The notes under the pieces are model-generated. The model worked only from the letters and a program-made list of their open reading frames with translations, was not told the DNA's origin and did no database searches. From Chitinophagales bacterium (GTDB taxonomy: Bacteria; Bacteroidota; Bacteroidia; Chitinophagales; Saprospiraceae), in the NCBI GenBank assembly GCA_013297745.1, contig JAAFIM010000034.1:1-35843 (forward strand): a DNA stretch of 35,843 bases, written 5' to 3'. Below, piece after piece: positions 33,349-35,843 of the stretch; within the stretch, counting starts at the first letter, position 1; the number at the start of each line of letters is the position of its first letter. A program made the translations under genes and the position numbers.

Positions 33349-33850
33349 GGACAATAAAACACTTTATTTTGCTCAAGCAGGAGAATTGTTTGTTGCCTCT
33401 GAATTATTGTTTAGAGGTTGGAATGTTGCTTTCCCAAGAGTAGATAGAGGTGTAGATGCTATTATTGTGAATGATGAGCAAGATACAGATAGTTTTCCTT
33501 TGCAAGTCAAAACAGGCACAGCCAAACAAATGCAAAAATTGTATAAAGTCCAATATAGCACACCTCTCAATCAAATAATTTCCCCAAATACAAAGTTTAA
33601 TTTGCGCTATGCTTTTGTTGTACGTCAAGAAAATAAATGGGCTTTTGTGCTGGTTATTGATTTGGAAAAAATGAAAGAGCTTCACAGCGAAGGATATTTG
33701 GGTAATCCGAATAAAGAAGGGAAATTAATTTTTTCTATTCAATACCAATACAACGAAAATTTAGAAATTGATGTATTTTTAAAAAATAAACAACAAAGTT
33801 TAAATTTATACCTCAACGCCTATCCCCTGCCTACGCACTCTATTTTATAA
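33341..33850 (+). CDS. PD-(D/E)XK nuclease-like protein, second gene of the insert
   Basis: 169 aa from the ATG at 33341; another ATG at 33323 adds six residues. The pattern AGELFVASELLFRGWNV, then DRGVDAIIV and FPLQVKTGT gives Glu15, Asp39 and a Gln-Val-Lys (55-57), as in PD-(D/E)XK nucleases of the small, single-domain type. The remainder is beta-rich (YAFVVRQENKWAFVLVIDLEK). The order overlapping small gene then nuclease suggests a toxin-antitoxin, restriction-like or repair pair. It sits between iscS and iscU, which normally adjoin. Catalytic activity and target are not known. Confidence 0.72.
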   Translation: MVKDNKTLYFAQAGELFVASELLFRGWNVAFPRVDRGVDAIIVNDEQDTDSFPLQVKTGTAKQMQKLYKVQYSTPLNQIISPNTKFNLRYAFVVRQENKWAFVLVIDLEKMKELHSEGYLGNPNKEGKLIFSIQYQYNENLEIDVFLKNKQQSLNLYLNAYPLPTHSIL

Positions 33851-33878
33851 TTTTTCTCATTCAAATTTCCTTATAATT

Positions 33879-34274
33879 ATGGCATACTCAGAAAAAGTCT
33901 TAGACCACTTCAATAATCCCCGCAACGTGGGAACACTCAACAAAGACAACAAAAACGTAGGTACAGGTCTCGTCGGCGCGCCCGAATGTGGCGATGTGAT
34001 GCGTTTGCAAATAGAAGTAGATGAAGAAACGGGCGTTATCCGCGAAGCTAAATTCAAAACTTTTGGTTGTGGTTCAGCTATAGCTTCTTCTTCTTTGGCT
34101 ACCGAATGGCTCAAAGGCAAAACCTTAGACCAAGCGCAAGGTATTGATAATATGGATATTGTGGAAGAATTGGCTTTGCCGCCTGTCAAAATTCACTGCT
34201 CCGTATTAGCCGAAGATGCTATCAAAGCAGCTATTAAAGACTACAAAACAAAAAATGGTTTGGCTACAGAATAA
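33879..34274 (+). CDS. iscU: Fe-S cluster scaffold IscU
   Basis: 131 aa. Scaffold on which [2Fe-2S] and [4Fe-4S] clusters are built. The three cluster cysteines are Cys37 (ECGD, with Asp39), Cys64 (GCGSAIASSS) and Cys107 (HCSVLAEDA). LPPVK (100-104) is the HscA-recognition motif, although no hscA or hscB gene lies in the window. It follows the inserted pair by 28 bp. Confidence 0.97.
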   Translation: MAYSEKVLDHFNNPRNVGTLNKDNKNVGTGLVGAPECGDVMRLQIEVDEETGVIREAKFKTFGCGSAIASSSLATEWLKGKTLDQAQGIDNMDIVEELALPPVKIHCSVLAEDAIKAAIKDYKTKNGLATE

Positions 34275-34314
34275 TTAGCTTTTATTTCTAATTTTTATAA
34301 AAAAAGCAAAAATT

Positions 34315-34641
34315 ATGTTGTTTGTATCCAATTCCGCCAAAACCAAAATAACCGAAATAAAACAAGAAAGTGAACTCAATGAGAACTTTTTTGTGCGCGT
34401 TTCCGTAACGAGTGGTGGTTGTTCTGGCCTAACTTACAAAATGGACTTTGACGACGAAGAACAACCCGATGACCAAATTTTTGATGATAACGGGGTAAAA
34501 ATCGTTACTGACCTCAAAAGTTTTTTGTATTTGTTTGAAAGTACTTTAGAATTTTCGGGCGGGCTCGATGGCAAAGGTTTCCATTTTACCAATCCCAACG
34601 CTAGCCGCACTTGTGGCTGTGGCGAAAGTTTTGCTGTTTAA
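34315..34641 (+). CDS. iscA: IscA/HesB-type Fe-S assembly accessory protein
   Basis: 108 aa. A-type carrier that passes clusters or iron to target proteins. Cys36 in TSGGCSGLTY and the C-terminal Cys100/Cys102 of TCGCGESF are the three ligands. IscA versus ErpA cannot be settled from sequence alone, so the symbol follows the operon context. Last gene of the isc unit; its stop is followed by an 8-bp dyad (TTATTGAT-A-ATCAATAA, 34643-34659) and a terminator. Confidence 0.93.
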   Translation: MLFVSNSAKTKITEIKQESELNENFFVRVSVTSGGCSGLTYKMDFDDEEQPDDQIFDDNGVKIVTDLKSFLYLFESTLEFSGGLDGKGFHFTNPNASRTCGCGESFAV

Positions 34642-34673
34642 TTTATTGATAATCAATAATTTATTTTATTTCA

Positions 34674-34708
34674 AAAACGCTTGCGCTTGCCGTAGGCGTT
34701 TTTTTTAT
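34674..34708 (+). terminator. Terminator of the isc unit
   Basis: AAAACGC, 15-nt loop, GCGTTTT followed by more T; 32 bp after the iscA stop. Confidence 0.75.
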
Positions 34709-34720
34709 TTTTATAAAAAA

Positions 34721-34750
34721 TTGTAGTTTGCCAAAAAAGTTGTACTTTTG
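34721..34750 (+). promoter_or_regulatory. Canonical Bacteroidota promoter for the last ATPase gene
   Basis: TTG (34721-34723), 19-bp spacer, TACTTTTG (34743-34750): the best full match to the -33/-7 consensus in this window. The ATG is 30 bp downstream. Confidence 0.7.
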
Positions 34751-34780
34751 CGAGTTCAAATATACTAAAATCAAAATAAT

Positions 34781-35843
34781 ATGGATTTTATAGAAATTAA
34801 AGGCTACAAGTCAATAAAAGACGCTAAAATTGAATTACGCCCTATCAATATACTTATTGGGGCTAATGGTAGCGGCAAATCTAACTTTTTATCTTTTTTT
34901 GATTTTTTGAATAATTTAGTCAATCAAAAACTAAACGAATATGTAGCTTTAAATGGTGGCGAAGATAAGTTTTTGCATCACGGCAAAAAAATTACTGAAG
35001 AAATTGGATTTAAAATATCTTTTGAAAATGGTATAAATGGTTATTTAGCAGTAATTAAATCAGGAACAAATAACTTTATTTTTACGTTAGAACACCTTAT
35101 TTATCAAAACGACAAAGGTTCTAATATCAATAAATTTTCAGCAGCAGAAGCCAACATAAAAACCACAGACCATTTTCGGGCTAAGTATGTAAAAAAATAT
35201 ATTGAACAAATAAAAAAATTTCGTTTTCACGATACAGGCAAAAATTCACCTTTTACAAAAATGAGCCATATAGAAAATGATATTTTTAATTTATATGGTG
35301 ATGGCAGCAATTTAGCGGCTTTTTTGTGGAATATAAAAAATAAATACAACGTTCATTATCAACGAATTATAAAAACAATACAAAGTATTGCGCCTTATTT
35401 TTCTGACTTTTATCTAATGCCTAACGAAAATAATTTTATCCGTTTGCTTTGGCAAGATAAATTTAGTGAAAATGTGTATGGTGTGAGTGATTTATCTGAC
35501 GGTACGATTCGTTTTATAGCTTTGGTTGTACTTTTTTTACAGCCTAATTTACCGCAAATTATCGTTATTGACGAGCCAGAGTTGGGGCTTCACCCTTTGG
35601 CTATTGCCAAATTAGCAGGTCTTATCAAAATGGCGGCAGCTAAAGGTTGTCAAGTTATAGCAGCTACCCAATCCATAGAATTATTAAATCATTTTGAGCC
35701 AAACGATGTTATCGCTGTAGATAGTCGCAATGGTGAAAGCTATTTTGAACGATTAGAAAATGAAAAACTAGCCGTTTGGTTGGAAAATTATACTTTGGGC
35801 GAGCTGTGGAAAAATAATTTTATCAATAAAGCCCAACCTAATT
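34781..35843 (+). CDS. AAA ATPase (AAA_21-like), cut at the window end
   Basis: 354 codons visible, still open at the right edge. Starts with DFIEIKGYKSIKDAKIEL, the classic N-terminus of SMC-like AAA_21 ATPases; Walker A GANGSGKS (about 28-35); a DLSDGTIRF signature; Walker B with Glu IIVIDEPELGLHP; and AATQS where a switch His is usual. Proteins of this type often pair with a TOPRIM or DUF4276-like gene just downstream, in defence or repair; that gene would lie outside the window. The promoter is strong and separate from the isc unit. Confidence 0.85.
   Translation, partial: MDFIEIKGYKSIKDAKIELRPINILIGANGSGKSNFLSFFDFLNNLVNQKLNEYVALNGGEDKFLHHGKKITEEIGFKISFENGINGYLAVIKSGTNNFIFTLEHLIYQNDKGSNINKFSAAEANIKTTDHFRAKYVKKYIEQIKKFRFHDTGKNSPFTKMSHIENDIFNLYGDGSNLAAFLWNIKNKYNVHYQRIIKTIQSIAPYFSDFYLMPNENNFIRLLWQDKFSENVYGVSDLSDGTIRFIALVVLFLQPNLPQIIVIDEPELGLHPLAIAKLAGLIKMAAAKGCQVIAATQSIELLNHFEPNDVIAVDSRNGESYFERLENEKLAVWLENYTLGELWKNNFINKAQPN

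Noticed and set aside
33052-33850. Classical type II toxin-antitoxin (RelE, MazF or HigB type)
   Set aside because: No RelE, MazF or HTH motifs; the larger protein fits a PD-(D/E)XK core better.
34643-34659. Perfect dyad TTATTGAT-A-ATCAATAA after iscA
   Set aside because: With a 1-nt centre it cannot form a normal hairpin and the AT content makes chance likely; only mentioned with iscA.

Overview
The window looks like the chromosome of a low-GC Bacteroidota, most like Cytophagales or a related order. Supporting signs are -7 boxes of the form TAnnTTTG, a PorG/DUF6089 outer-membrane protein of the type IX secretion apparatus, a TSP3-OmpA protein, WG-repeat and YfbK-type lipoproteins, an MG2-domain surface protein, and the rsfS-ftsH pair divergent from birA. 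No rRNA, tRNA, CRISPR array or intact transposase was seen.

Layout. 1-397: the 5' end of an MG2-domain gene. 670-1542: an ST7-like TPR gene. 1.59-2.34 kb: gene-free repeat nest with a truncated gene end, a 360-bp element with terminal inverted repeats, and a cluster of GC-rich hairpins with a second copy at 15.4 kb. 2.4-9.7 kb: OmpA/TSP3 protein, WG-repeat protein, MDR oxidoreductase, NAD kinase, an unknown secreted protein and PorG. 9.88-12.0 kb: a two-gene RloA/RloB (AAA15 ATPase plus TOPRIM-like) defence-type cassette between two almost identical terminators. 12.0-15.4 kb: an alkyltransferase-like protein, an S9 peptidase and an ATP-grasp protein, all on the minus strand. 15.9-19.4 kb: a minus-strand run YbjN-unknown-unknown-ogt-CASTOR/POLLUX-like channel whose first four genes are each separated by exactly 3 nt. 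19.5-23.3 kb: lipoprotein, ftsH, rsfS, and divergent birA. 23.4-26.2 kb: a tandem pair of small lipoproteins and a vWA/YfbK lipoprotein. 26.2-29.9 kb: polyprenyl diphosphate synthase, divergent from mreBCD. 29.9-31.7 kb: a DinB/DUF1569 gene and an unknown lipoprotein. 31.8-34.6 kb: iscS, iscU and an iscA-like gene, with an overlapping two-gene cassette (unknown 98-aa protein plus a PD-(D/E)XK nuclease-like protein) between iscS and iscU. 34.8 kb to the end: a second AAA ATPase, cut by the window edge.

Most of the window is core metabolism, envelope and cell-shape genes. The accessory signal lies in three insert-like places: RloA/RloB at 9.8-12.0 kb, the nuclease-like pair in the isc operon at 33.05-33.85 kb, and the ATPase at 34.78 kb. 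The nuclease-like pair is the best candidate for something undescribed; RloA/RloB is the best-supported defence module.
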